A stretch of 64,000 nt of DNA from BOG-1155 sp963717985. Its GTDB lineage: Bacteria > Desulfobacterota > Syntrophorhabdia > Syntrophorhabdales > WCHB1-27. The position numbers and the translations under genes were made by a program. Of this stretch, positions 36,169 through 44,614 are shown in pieces. Location: positions 628,930-692,929 of the forward strand of contig CAVQYC010000001.1 in assembly GCA_963717985.1 (NCBI GenBank), in the 5' to 3' direction. Position 1 is the stretch's first letter, and every line of letters starts with the position of its first letter. Below the pieces are notes generated by a model, which had not been told where the DNA came from, did not search any database, and worked only from the letters and a program-made list of their open reading frames with translations.

Positions 36169-38565
36169 ATGGAAGGGAAGACGTCTAAGCCCCCGCGAAG
36201 ACGCCCCGTTGATGAACGTGTCGGGCAGGATGGGCTTTTCCGCTTGCCGGAGGCGGATGCGGGGTCCGTGCAGGGACAGCGGGCAGAGGACGAAGGAACT
36301 CACCGGCCCTTACCACGCGGGAAATACCCGAAACTGGACGACTTTGCCCCTTTTGCTTGCGTGATTCTCGATAAAAGCGGTTTGATAAGGGAGGCAAACG
36401 GGGCGGCCGCGGACCTTTTGCACGCGGATAGGGAGCTTCTGCCGGGAAACCCCTTGGGCTCCTTTGTGACCCCCCAGAGCCGCAATGAATTTCTTGCCCA
36501 CTTGAAACGGATAACCGGGAAGGGTAAAAGGGACCGGTGCGAGGTGGAGATCGGGGCGGATGGGTTCGGCCGCTCGGTGCGCTTCGACAGCGTGCCCCTT
36601 GCGCGGGGCGGCCGCCTGACGGGCGTTTACTCTACCATCCTCGATATTACCATTCAAAAAAGGGCGGAAGCCTTGCTTCATGAGAGCGAGGAGCGCCATA
36701 GGGTGGTGGTTGAGCGGTCGAATGACGGGATAGCCATCGTAAGTGGGGATAGACTCCTCTACGTAAACCCGCGATACAGTGAAATCTTCGGCTACCGGAA
36801 CGCGGACGAGGCAGTCGGTCAGGGCTTAAGGCTGATGGTCCACCCGGAAGACCGGGACCGGTTCTTCGACATCATGGAACGGAAGGCAAGAAAAGGCGAG
36901 CATACGTCCTCGCGCTTCGAATTCAGAGGCTTTGGCAAAGACGGCTCAGTCGCCTATATCGAGGCCTCCGTGTCAAGGACAATATTCGAAGGAGAGGCCG
37001 CTCTGCTGGTGACCTTCCATGATTTTACCGAACGGAAGCAGGCTGAAGATGAGCGGAAACGCCTCGCCCTCATTGTTGAGCAGGCGGTCGAAATGATTCT
37101 CATGACCGACAGGGACGGCGTCGTGCAGTATGTGAACAATGCCTTTCTGCAAAGCAGCGGGAAGAAGCGGGCCGAGGTGATCGGGGCGCCGGTCCGGGAC
37201 TGTGCCGAATCCGGGGACGAAGACTTCTATAAAGGACTTGGGGCGAGGCTCCAGAGGGAGAGGAAGTGGAACGGCCGCATGACGCTCAAACGGCCGGACG
37301 GGCGCTTTTCCGAGCTTGATGTCGCTGTCTCGCCCATGCGGGATGCGTCCGGATTACTCCTCAATTACGTGATCGTCTGCCGCGACGTGACTACCGAGGC
37401 CGTTCTCAGCCAGCAGCTTCGCCAGATCCAGAAAATGGAGGCCATACAGACACTGGCGGGGGGGATAGCCCACGATTTCAACAATCTTCTCGCCGCCATC
37501 ATGGGCAACGTCGAGCTGGCGATGGATGATGTGGCGGCAGACAGCGACGTGCTCCATAACCTGGAGCAGATATTCAAGGCGAGCCGGCGAGGCAAAGATC
37601 TGGTGAAACAGATCCTCCTCTTCAGCCGGAGGGACCAGAGGGAGTCGGTGCTCGTCGAGGCTGGTCCTCTCGTCACGGAAACGATGAACCTCCTCCGCTC
37701 ATCAATCCCCGCCGCCATCGATATCCGGCGCCATGTGGAGCCGGGAAGGAGCACGGTCCTGGCGGACGCGGGCCGCCTGCAGCAGATACTCATGAATCTC
37801 GTCTCGAACGCCGTCCATGCAATGCAGGAAAAAGGAGGGGTCCTCGATGTAGTCGTCAGGGAATACCAACTGACCGACGACAACGCTTCCCTGCCGCACC
37901 TGTTGCCGGGCGCCTATCTGATGATAGGTGTGAGCGACAGCGGCCACGGTATGTCGCAAGGCGTGATGGAGCGCATCTTCGAACCTTTTTTTACCACCAA
38001 GCGCCCGGGCGAAGGGCCGGGCATGGGCCTTGCCGTGGTCCATGGCATTGTCAAGGCCCTGAAAGGGGCCGTCGCGGTAAGCAGCGAGCTTGGAAAGGGG
38101 TCGACTTTCGCTGTCTATCTCCCCATAGCCACGAGTGAAACGGAGCGGACCGTCAAGGAAGAGAGCCGGCCCCTGCCGCGCGGAGAGGAGCGCATCCTCT
38201 TCGTGGACGATGAGAAGCCGATCATTGAGATGAACTCGGCTTTGCTTGAGCGCCTGGGCTATCACGTCAACGCTGTGGGGAACAGCGCGGAGGCCCTCGA
38301 TTTGTTCACGGCTGCGCCCGATGCGTTCGATCTGGTGATCACCGACCAGAGCATGCCCGACCTGACGGGCATCGAGCTGGTGGAGAGAATAAGGTCCGTC
38401 CGCAAGCATATCCCCATCATCATGATTACAGGCTTCAGCGAAACGATCGACGCGGAACGGGCAAAGAAGATGGGCATTCAGCAGTTCCTCATGAAGCCTG
38501 TTATACGGCGGGAGCTTGCCGAGGTCATAAGGAATGTGCTCGACGGACCTTCGATGAGCAGGTAG
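36169..38565 (+). CDS. PAS sensor hybrid histidine kinase with C-terminal receiver
   Basis: 798 residues, no membrane helix. Three PAS domains (about 55-165, 170-295, 300-425) precede HisKA with the phospho-accepting His in GIAHDFNNLL, then HATPase (NLVSNAVHAM; EPFFTTKRPGEGPGMGL) and a receiver (about 675-790) with phospho-acceptor Asp in DLVITDQSMPDL and the conserved Lys in FLMKPV. Cytoplasmic signal unknown, with possible haem, flavin or redox sensing by PAS. No output regulator is adjacent. ATG 36169 follows GAGGTG. The N-terminal 45 residues are basic and low complexity. Confidence 0.9.
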   Translation: MEGKTSKPPRRRPVDERVGQDGLFRLPEADAGSVQGQRAEDEGTHRPLPRGKYPKLDDFAPFACVILDKSGLIREANGAAADLLHADRELLPGNPLGSFVTPQSRNEFLAHLKRITGKGKRDRCEVEIGADGFGRSVRFDSVPLARGGRLTGVYSTILDITIQKRAEALLHESEERHRVVVERSNDGIAIVSGDRLLYVNPRYSEIFGYRNADEAVGQGLRLMVHPEDRDRFFDIMERKARKGEHTSSRFEFRGFGKDGSVAYIEASVSRTIFEGEAALLVTFHDFTERKQAEDERKRLALIVEQAVEMILMTDRDGVVQYVNNAFLQSSGKKRAEVIGAPVRDCAESGDEDFYKGLGARLQRERKWNGRMTLKRPDGRFSELDVAVSPMRDASGLLLNYVIVCRDVTTEAVLSQQLRQIQKMEAIQTLAGGIAHDFNNLLAAIMGNVELAMDDVAADSDVLHNLEQIFKASRRGKDLVKQILLFSRRDQRESVLVEAGPLVTETMNLLRSSIPAAIDIRRHVEPGRSTVLADAGRLQQILMNLVSNAVHAMQEKGGVLDVVVREYQLTDDNASLPHLLPGAYLMIGVSDSGHGMSQGVMERIFEPFFTTKRPGEGPGMGLAVVHGIVKALKGAVAVSSELGKGSTFAVYLPIATSETERTVKEESRPLPRGEERILFVDDEKPIIEMNSALLERLGYHVNAVGNSAEALDLFTAAPDAFDLVITDQSMPDLTGIELVERIRSVRKHIPIIMITGFSETIDAERAKKMGIQQFLMKPVIRRELAEVIRNVLDGPSMSR

Positions 38566-38569
38566 TGTC

Positions 38570-40684
38570 CTATTTCTTTATGATAATGGCCCGGCCTGCT
38601 TCCCCGGCCTTCATCATGGAGAGGAGGGAACTGCTCTCGCGAGTGATCTTGGCCGCTATGGCCTCCCCGTACTGTGGATTGTGGTACCATCCTCCCTTCG
38701 CGACGAACTGCATGTCATGGCTTAGCTCGTCATAGCGCGCGCGGAGGGGAACAGAGTGTCTGCCCTGCCGCTTTTCGAGGTCCGACATCCCCTTCTCAAG
38801 GGCCGCCGCCGAGGCGGCGTAGGTTTCCCGGAGCAACTTGCTCTGAGCCATCCAGTCATCGACAAGGCTTCCGTATTCCTTTTCATGACAGCCGGCGCAA
38901 CCGGCTTTCAGGGTCGCGGAGGTCTCCGCCTTGTCCCGCCTCACGCCGGCATGGCATCGGGCGCACGTGACCTTTCCCCACATGGCGTCCGGCGTATCGG
39001 CGATGCCTTTCACGCCCTTGCCCCGGAACATAGCCTCCTGGGCGCGGTGGCAGTCGCTGCACCGCACCTTGCCGATGCCCTTGCCGTGGTGGCAGTCGCT
39101 GCAACCGGCGAGATGCGTCTGCCCATGTTGCGCATACGGGCTGTGGCACTTCGCGCATCCGTCCTTCCCTTCCAGATGTGCTGCGTGCGGGAAACTGACG
39201 CTGCCGAAGGGCACCTCTTTGTCCGCAATCCCGCCATGACAGAGGGCGAGACATGACACCTCTCCCGCGCCGCCGACTATTCCCGGCGCACCTTGCCCTT
39301 TTCCGACCGCGGTCTGGAGTGCCTTCTTCGTTGCCTCGATCACTTCCACGGTATACACGATGTTGTGCACGCCGTCACCTTTTTTGATGAAGGCGTAATT
39401 ATACTCTGCATCGTCGATCGCCCGGCTGATGCCGCGCTCGGGCCGGTTTTTAGCAACCTCCCTCGCCTCCGCGATCCTCACTCGCAACTCCTCCAGACCA
39501 TCCTTCACTATCTTTTTCCACGTCGCGGCCATCCCGTCGGTGAGGTCGCCGTGGCACTCCCTGCACGTCGCGCCCGGCGTTGTTTCGGAGCCTTTCGGGT
39601 GGCATACGTCGCAGTCCATATTGATGATCGCCATTCGGTTCGGCCTATCGGCCACGAGCCTGGCCCCTTTGCCCAGGTATATCGATACCTCGTTCAGGTG
39701 CTCGCCGGCCCCGTGACACCCGGAGCAGGTCTCTGACGGCTGTCCTTTATAGTGGAGGCCCGTAATCTGATGCTTGATGGGCGAATGGCAGGTGAAGCAT
39801 TCGACCTTATGGTCGGTCACGTGTTTCCGATGGAGGAATTCGGCGGTATACCTGGCCTCCAGTATCTCCCTCTTGTTGTGACACTGCAGGCAGGCAAATT
39901 CGGGTATGTGCCCGTCGCCGGAGATCACGTTCGTGTGACACCGGCTGCACTTGATGCCCCTGTCGATATACCTCTTATGGTTGAAGACAAACGTTTTGTC
40001 GACCTTGATATCGCCCCGCGCCTCGAAATGGCAGGTGCTGCAGCCCGTGGGCGGGCTGCCGCCTTTGTCGCTTTTGTAAAAATGGCATATGAAACACTCC
40101 ACGTCCGTGACCGTCATATGGGCGCCCTGTACGATCTGGGAGTGGCAGGTAGTGCATCGAAGCTGCTTCTGCCGCCTCATCTGCTCGATGTGCCGGGGGT
40201 GGCTGAAGAGCACGTTCTTGAAGACCATGTCGTCCTTCAAATCGGCCCTTTTATGGCAGCCGCTCTGGAGGCAGCTCACGTCATCTATCTCCGCATGGGG
40301 TCTCGTAGGGCTTTTGCCCGTGATGAAGTAGACGAGGGATAATTGGCCGTCCTGCCACTTTCCCTTCAGGTGGTTGGGAAAACCGGGCTTGTAGTGGCAC
40401 TTGATACAGTCTACGCTCCTGTGGCTGGAAGCCTTCCAGGAATCGACGTAGGTTTTCATATTATGGCACAGGCCGCAGAAGAAAGGCGTCTCGGAGAGTT
40501 TGAACATACCGACGACGATAACGACAAAGCAGAGAAGCACAAAGGAGAGAAAAATCGCGATGCCCTTCTTGTGCTGGAGGGTCCCTCTCTTCGATTCTGC
40601 GTAGAAGTCCGAGAGGAATGCCTTCACCAGCCTGTAAAGGCGACGAAACTCTCCATCCGTTTTCTTCCCGGTCGGTTGGTGCAT
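38570..40684 (-). CDS. membrane-anchored multihaem cytochrome c (about 16-18 haems)
   Basis: 704 residues. One N-terminal membrane helix (about 41-62, GIAIFLSFVLLCFVVIVVGM) anchors a periplasmic chain that starts like NapC/NirT (ETPFFCGLCHNMK). I count 16 CxxCH motifs plus one CX3CH (CLALCH) and one CX4CH (CLQSGCH), so up to 18 haems. A haem-free helical insert lies at about 395-470. It probably takes electrons from the quinone pool and passes them to periplasmic or outer-membrane partners. The start lies in a GGGGCAGAT hairpin region behind atpE, and no clear Shine-Dalgarno is seen. Confidence 0.9.
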   Translation of the reverse strand: MHQPTGKKTDGEFRRLYRLVKAFLSDFYAESKRGTLQHKKGIAIFLSFVLLCFVVIVVGMFKLSETPFFCGLCHNMKTYVDSWKASSHRSVDCIKCHYKPGFPNHLKGKWQDGQLSLVYFITGKSPTRPHAEIDDVSCLQSGCHKRADLKDDMVFKNVLFSHPRHIEQMRRQKQLRCTTCHSQIVQGAHMTVTDVECFICHFYKSDKGGSPPTGCSTCHFEARGDIKVDKTFVFNHKRYIDRGIKCSRCHTNVISGDGHIPEFACLQCHNKREILEARYTAEFLHRKHVTDHKVECFTCHSPIKHQITGLHYKGQPSETCSGCHGAGEHLNEVSIYLGKGARLVADRPNRMAIINMDCDVCHPKGSETTPGATCRECHGDLTDGMAATWKKIVKDGLEELRVRIAEAREVAKNRPERGISRAIDDAEYNYAFIKKGDGVHNIVYTVEVIEATKKALQTAVGKGQGAPGIVGGAGEVSCLALCHGGIADKEVPFGSVSFPHAAHLEGKDGCAKCHSPYAQHGQTHLAGCSDCHHGKGIGKVRCSDCHRAQEAMFRGKGVKGIADTPDAMWGKVTCARCHAGVRRDKAETSATLKAGCAGCHEKEYGSLVDDWMAQSKLLRETYAASAAALEKGMSDLEKRQGRHSVPLRARYDELSHDMQFVAKGGWYHNPQYGEAIAAKITRESSSLLSMMKAGEAGRAIIIKK

Positions 40685-40691
40685 AGTGTTT

Positions 40692-40714
40692 GGGGCAGAT
40701 CCTAAATCTGCCCC
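40692..40714 (-). promoter_or_regulatory. 9-bp hairpin between atpE and the cytochrome gene
   Basis: GGGGCAGAT (40692-40700) pairs with ATCTGCCCC (40706-40714) over a 5-base loop. No U-tract follows on the minus strand, where the cytochrome ATG comes 8 bp later. It could attenuate transcription from the atp operon or occlude ribosome binding. Confidence 0.4.
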
Positions 40715-40731
40715 CCCATGAGATAACGGAT

Positions 40732-41058
40732 TTAGAGCTTAAAGAAGAGAAGCAGCGAAACAACGAGCGAATATATTACCAGCGACTCGATCATGGCAAG
40801 ACCGATGATCATCGGGGTAATAATCTTTCCCGAAGCTCCAGGATTTCTCCCAATGCCCTCCAGCGCGGACGCTACCGCCCTGCCCTGACCTATGCCGCCG
40901 CCCGCGGCGGCAATACCGAGACCGATGCCCGCGGCAATCGCAATCATCGCTTTGACCTGGGGATCGAGTCCCGCCCCAGGCTCGGCCGCCATGGCAACGC
41001 CGGCGGAAAGGCTCAGCACAACACCCAAAAGCATCAGAACTACAAACAGTTTCCTCAT
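40732..41058 (-). CDS. atpE: ATP synthase F0 subunit c
   Basis: 108 residues, longer than usual because of a cleavable-looking N-terminal signal (MRKLFVVLMLLGVVLSLSAG...AMAA). Then two helices with the polar loop GIGRNPGA. The ion-binding carboxylate is Glu91 in GLAMIESLVIY; Gln58 lies in the first helix (GIGQG). Gln58, Glu91, Ser92 and Tyr96 occupy positions used for Na+ in Ilyobacter (Q32, E65, S66, Y70), but T67 is replaced by Leu. Last gene of atpZ-atpI-atpB-atpE. Confidence 0.93.
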   Translation of the reverse strand: MRKLFVVLMLLGVVLSLSAGVAMAAEPGAGLDPQVKAMIAIAAGIGLGIAAAGGGIGQGRAVASALEGIGRNPGASGKIITPMIIGLAMIESLVIYSLVVSLLLFFKL

Positions 41059-41079
41059 ATTGTTTTCACCTCCATCGTA

Positions 41080-41778
41080 TTAATTTTCCTCGTGGGCCAC
41101 AGCCCCCGAAAAATAGGCCATCGACAAAAGCACAAAGACAAACGCCTGCACGAGGGCGACGAATGTCCCGAGAAACATCCCGATTAGCGGCACGAACAGA
41201 GGAACGAGCATGAAGAAGATGCCAGTGACAAGGTGATCCCCCATGATGTTGCCGAAAAGCCTCATGCCCAACGAAAGGGGCCTTGCAAGATGACCGATCA
41301 TCTCGATGGGTATCATGAGGGGAGTGAGCCACCATATAGGGCCCATAAAGTGTTTCACGTATTTCAGGCCGTGTTCCCGGATGCCATAATAGTGGGTCAA
41401 GACGAAAACGGTGAGGGAACAGGCAAAAGTCGTGTTCACATTATCCGTGGCAGGGAGAAAACCCGGCACCAGGCCGGAGAGATTGTTAAAAAGGACGAAA
41501 ATACCCAGGGTCCCGATGATGAGCATAAATTCCTTGCCCCTCGGCCCCATCGTTTCCTCCACCAGACCGGAGATCGTCTCCACCATAAGCTCCAGAAAGT
41601 TTCTGAAGGTCAAGGTCTCGTCAGGCAGCACATCGTCCTCTTTCTTTTTATACTGCGCGTAACCGAGGATGACGATCACGAGAAGTATGACCGAGACGAC
41701 AATGCCGTTCGCGACATGGGGTTGGAGTGATCTGAGGCCGGGTATCAGCGACACCCACATGAACTGTTCATGCCCCAT
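41080..41778 (-). CDS. atpB: ATP synthase F0 subunit a
   Basis: 232 residues from ATG 41778 (AAGGAGG upstream). Five to six membrane helices. The essential arginine facing the c-ring is in SLGMRLFGNIMGDHLV, and the downstream Gln/His helix is present. It forms the ion half-channels. Its start overlaps the end of atpI by 11 bp. The F1 genes and subunit b are elsewhere, as is usual in this lineage. Confidence 0.95.
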   Translation of the reverse strand: MGHEQFMWVSLIPGLRSLQPHVANGIVVSVILLVIVILGYAQYKKKEDDVLPDETLTFRNFLELMVETISGLVEETMGPRGKEFMLIIGTLGIFVLFNNLSGLVPGFLPATDNVNTTFACSLTVFVLTHYYGIREHGLKYVKHFMGPIWWLTPLMIPIEMIGHLARPLSLGMRLFGNIMGDHLVTGIFFMLVPLFVPLIGMFLGTFVALVQAFVFVLLSMAYFSGAVAHEEN

Positions 41779-42157
41779 TGTGTTTCCTCCTTGCATAAGG
41801 CGTGAAAACGGAGATTACCTGGCTTATGACCACCGAAAGTAAGACCGTTCCCAGCCCGATGATGAAAAATAGAATATTGACGTTCCCCCAGACCACAATC
41901 ACTGTCACGAGCCCCGTAAGACCGAAAAACTTGAGGGGCAGCTTGACGAGAAGCTCCTTCTTGCTGGGGGCGGCGTCGGAGAAAAAACTTTCCATGATCT
42001 TTTTAAGGAGTCGAAAGTTGAGGGTCATCATCGCGCTCGCCACGCCAAAGCTGAATGCGTAGGTGAAATCACGCATGATTAGGCCTGAGGCCAGCGACCC
42101 GAGCACAAGGATGCCCACATTTGTCCGCTCTATGTCACTTGTCGTGGTCTCTCTCAT
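41768..42157 (-). CDS. atpI: ATP synthase subunit I (AtpI)
   Basis: 129 residues with about four membrane helices (for example GILVLGSLASGLIM and VNILFFIIGLGTVLLSVVIS), matching the ATP_synt_I family that helps assemble the c-ring. It overlaps atpZ (23 bp) and atpB (11 bp). Confidence 0.82.
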   Translation of the reverse strand: MRETTTSDIERTNVGILVLGSLASGLIMRDFTYAFSFGVASAMMTLNFRLLKKIMESFFSDAAPSKKELLVKLPLKFFGLTGLVTVIVVWGNVNILFFIIGLGTVLLSVVISQVISVFTPYARRKHNGA

Positions 42158-42377
42158 CGTCCTTTTCCATCTTTTTCCAAAGCTCGTAGAGGCGCCTCAT
42201 TCCGGCAGCCAGGCCAAAACCCATGAATATAAGCGTCAAAATCGGCGCAGTGCCGAAATGACGGTCAAGGTAATAGCCGATGGCAAGGCCGATCGCCAGC
42301 GATACCCCCATCTCTATGCCGAGGGTACCATAAGTCAGAAATGAAGCGAGCATCTCCTTCTTTTCATTTTGGACCAT
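42135..42377 (-). CDS. atpZ: AtpZ/AtpI-type two-helix F0 accessory protein
   Basis: 80 residues from ATG 42377, selected by AAGGGAG upstream. Two membrane helices with the GYYLDRHFGTAPILTLIFMG pattern of the AtpZ family, which with AtpI forms a Mg2+/Ca2+ transport or assembly factor for F0. First gene of the F0 operon. Confidence 0.8.
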   Translation of the reverse strand: MVQNEKKEMLASFLTYGTLGIEMGVSLAIGLAIGYYLDRHFGTAPILTLIFMGFGLAAGMRRLYELWKKMEKDDERDHDK

Positions 42378-42392
42378 AGCGGACACTCCCTT

Positions 42393-42421
42393 TTCTAACA
42401 CGAGAGCGCTTGAATAGTCAA
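42393..42421 (-). promoter_or_regulatory. promoter of the F0 operon
   Basis: Minus strand: TTGACT (42416-42421), 17-bp spacer, TTAGAA (42393-42398), 16 bp before the atpZ start. The -10 box is weak and the leader very short. Confidence 0.4.
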
Positions 42422-42519
42422 TTGCTTTTCTCGTCCCTTGCGCATTTTTTCTCATGGGGCGCGGGCAAGGGGCAGACGCACAGGGCCGCTCAACGCCTGC
42501 TGCGTGTGAGCGGAAACGT

Positions 42520-42548
42520 TTGAACTTTGAGAGACAGTATGCTATAAA
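42520..42548 (+). promoter_or_regulatory. promoter of tRNA-Lys
   Basis: TTGAAC (42520-42525), 17-bp spacer, TATAAA (42543-42548), 18 bp before the mature tRNA 5' end. Confidence 0.65.
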
Positions 42549-42565
42549 CATAGTCTCAAAATCGT

Positions 42566-42642
42566 GGGCCGCTAGCTCAGTCCGGTAGAGCAGCTGACTC
42601 TTAATCAGGAGGTCGTAGGTTCGAATCCTACGCGGCCCACCA
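42566..42642 (+). tRNA. tRNA-Lys (anticodon CTT)
   Basis: 77 nt. Acceptor GGGCCGC pairs with GCGGCCC, discriminator A, and CCA is encoded. The anticodon loop is CTCTTAA within a CTGA/TCAG stem, so CTT decodes AAG. D-arm AGCTCAG and T-arm GGTTCGAATCC are canonical. All genes to its right in the window are accessory types, so its 3' end is a plausible island attachment site. Confidence 0.97.
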
Positions 42643-43009
42643 ATATTTCTAAGCTATTTCAATGCTTTTCGTCAATCACCCCAAAAACAGGCAGCTAGAA
42701 AAATAGGGTAAAATAGGGCATTTTGAAACCGATTTGCAGGCAAAATGCAGGCACAGAATTAGTGTAAAAGTCTTCTGTTTACAACCCATTCCTGAAGATA
42801 CAGCTCGCAGTCTCTCTCGGTAGTTCGTCAACCGGGATGATGAGGGTGCGGCGGGCAGCATCGCGCTCTATCCCCTTGGAAGTAACAGTAAAGCTGGAAA
42901 GTGCCGCTTAAGCCGCTAAAGTCAAGCTTCTGGACAACTTTAATGGACTTTTCCGGCTTTCGTTGACCTTGACGGCAGCCACACGTAACGTATGGCACAG
43001 GAGAAAACC
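42643..43009. other. tRNA-proximal region with a coding remnant, no intact gene
   Basis: Holds short direct repeats (AGGGTAAAATAGGGC; TTGCAGGCAAAATGCAGGCA). On the minus strand near 42784-42902 an unstarted frame reads RRTLIIPVDELPRET and ends at a stop, looking like the tail of a lost gene. This is common next to tRNA integration sites, but no integrase is recognisable. Confidence 0.4.
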
Positions 43010-43720
43010 GTGGAAGAGGTGTTCTTTTCTGACTATCTTGAGAAAAAAGCGAAGAAAAGCCTTGTGGCGTGCGTTGCCTGGGCCATGGCCGCTATGACTC
43101 TTCTACTCGCCGGGATCGCTACCGGCATCGCCGTGATCCTTGCATCAGGGGCGGTGGCCGTCGTGGTCACTCTTTTCGTCGTGGCCACGCGCGGTCCCGT
43201 CTATGTGGCTTATCGGTGCGGAATCCGAGGCGAGCAGATTCTCCGGGCCCAGCTTCTCTCGTCCGGGCTGCCTGACGATTACACCGCCTATTACAACCTC
43301 CCCTTGAACGGCAACGGCAAGCTCTCCGACATCGACTGCATCCTTGTCGGCCCTTTCGGTCTCTTCGTCTTCGAGGCAAAGCACCATCACGGCCTCATTC
43401 TGTATAGGAACGGGGTTTGGGCGCGGATCAAGGCAGGCCGAAGGGGAACTCGCTATTGGGGCCAGCTGGGAAATCCTTCCGGTCAACTATACCGCAATAT
43501 CAGAAAGCTCAAGGAGCTGCTTGGGCACACAGACGGCCTCTGGCTTCACGGCGCCGTCGTCTTCACAAACCCGCGGGCCGTCCTCGACATCGAAGGACTC
43601 CGATGGGTCAGGGCCATAGCCGTGAAGGACCTGGAGCAGATCCTTTCCAAAAGAATGGTTCTTTCCGCCGAGCAGATCGATAGGATCAACGCTCGCCTCT
43701 CCGCCTTAGTCAAGAAGTAA
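43010..43720 (+). CDS. membrane-anchored NERD-domain nuclease-like protein
   Basis: 236 residues if started at GTG 43010, which has a perfect AGGAG six bases upstream; ATG 42992 lacks one. Two membrane helices (about 25-65) precede a NERD domain: RGEQILRAQL, then DIDCILVGPFGLFVFEAKHHHG with the Asp and Glu-x-Lys of PD-(D/E)xK-like nucleases, then GNPSGQLYRNI. NERD proteins often sit in mobile DNA and are thought to process DNA. First intact gene after the tRNA. Confidence 0.75.
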   Translation: MEEVFFSDYLEKKAKKSLVACVAWAMAAMTLLLAGIATGIAVILASGAVAVVVTLFVVATRGPVYVAYRCGIRGEQILRAQLLSSGLPDDYTAYYNLPLNGNGKLSDIDCILVGPFGLFVFEAKHHHGLILYRNGVWARIKAGRRGTRYWGQLGNPSGQLYRNIRKLKELLGHTDGLWLHGAVVFTNPRAVLDIEGLRWVRAIAVKDLEQILSKRMVLSAEQIDRINARLSALVKK

Positions 43721-43913
43721 TATAAGGATAAGGACAAACCCAGGGGGCAGCACGGGCACGTCCGGAGTATCTTCATTAGGCGGTTTGCCGAGCAGCGAAA
43801 TCGACCCGGGCGTGAGCGCGGGTTTTCTGTTGCCGGAATCCGAGATACGCAGAAGTTACGCACACAATATGAATTCATTAATTCATATCACTTCGACGGA
43901 AAGGAGAAGAGAG

Positions 43914-44558
43914 ATGACCACGAGCAGAGGAACGGGCATGATGGAGAGGATACTGGGCACCCTCATGGGTCTGCCTCTCGAGGAGAGCATGGCGCTCCTC
44001 CCTCGCTGGATGGAAGGAGCGGACCCTCGCCGGAAGGTTGCCATGTTCACCGCATGGATGAACTGCGAGAAAGACATGAGACTGAAAAGGACCCTCTTCG
44101 TCGCATGGATGGCGGCGGAAAAGAAAAACGAGAAGTTCCTCAAGGACATATGCGTCAAGGCGTCGGTCGTCTACGTGACGGAGGGCTTCGCCCGCGCCAA
44201 TGCGTCGAAGATCGAGGGCTGGATGACGAAGGCGTTCGAGCGCGACATGACGCTGACGCCGGGCGTAGTCGCGAACATGGCGAAGAATAACTTCCATATG
44301 CCGGAGGCGATGCTCCCTTTCCTGAAGAAGCTCGCACGGAAAGTCAAAGAGAGGATACGCCTTCGGCGGAGGAAGAATTCGGACGGGACCGCTCCGAGAT
44401 GCCGTTCCTCAGCGACGGAAAGCCTTCTCGTTGAGGGCACTTACTCGCTGAATCTTCCCCTCGCTGAAACGGACAGGGCTGGCCAGACTCCGTTGTTCAG
44501 CCGCCTCTCCCCGGCTTCCTCGCTGAGCCTCCCTCGCTGGACTCCAAGAGGAGAATAG
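43914..44558 (+). CDS. hypothetical protein, 214 residues, with internal W-M repeats
   Basis: ATG 43914 behind AAGGAGAAG. The first 120 residues hold three related helical units ending in WM: PRWMEGADPRRKV, TAWMNCEKDMRLKR, VAWMAAEKKNEKF. A basic helix (about 145-160, RKVKERIRLRRRK) follows. The last 45 residues are Ser/Leu-rich and unlike the rest, and the neighbouring frame at 44468-44615 looks more protein-like there, so the true C-terminus may involve a frameshift. Unknown family. Confidence 0.55.
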   Translation: MTTSRGTGMMERILGTLMGLPLEESMALLPRWMEGADPRRKVAMFTAWMNCEKDMRLKRTLFVAWMAAEKKNEKFLKDICVKASVVYVTEGFARANASKIEGWMTKAFERDMTLTPGVVANMAKNNFHMPEAMLPFLKKLARKVKERIRLRRRKNSDGTAPRCRSSATESLLVEGTYSLNLPLAETDRAGQTPLFSRLSPASSLSLPRWTPRGE

Positions 44559-44614
44559 AAGACTACGAAGCCCTCATCGCCCCTTATCGGCCCCTCCTCG
44601 CTGAGGTCGCCTCG

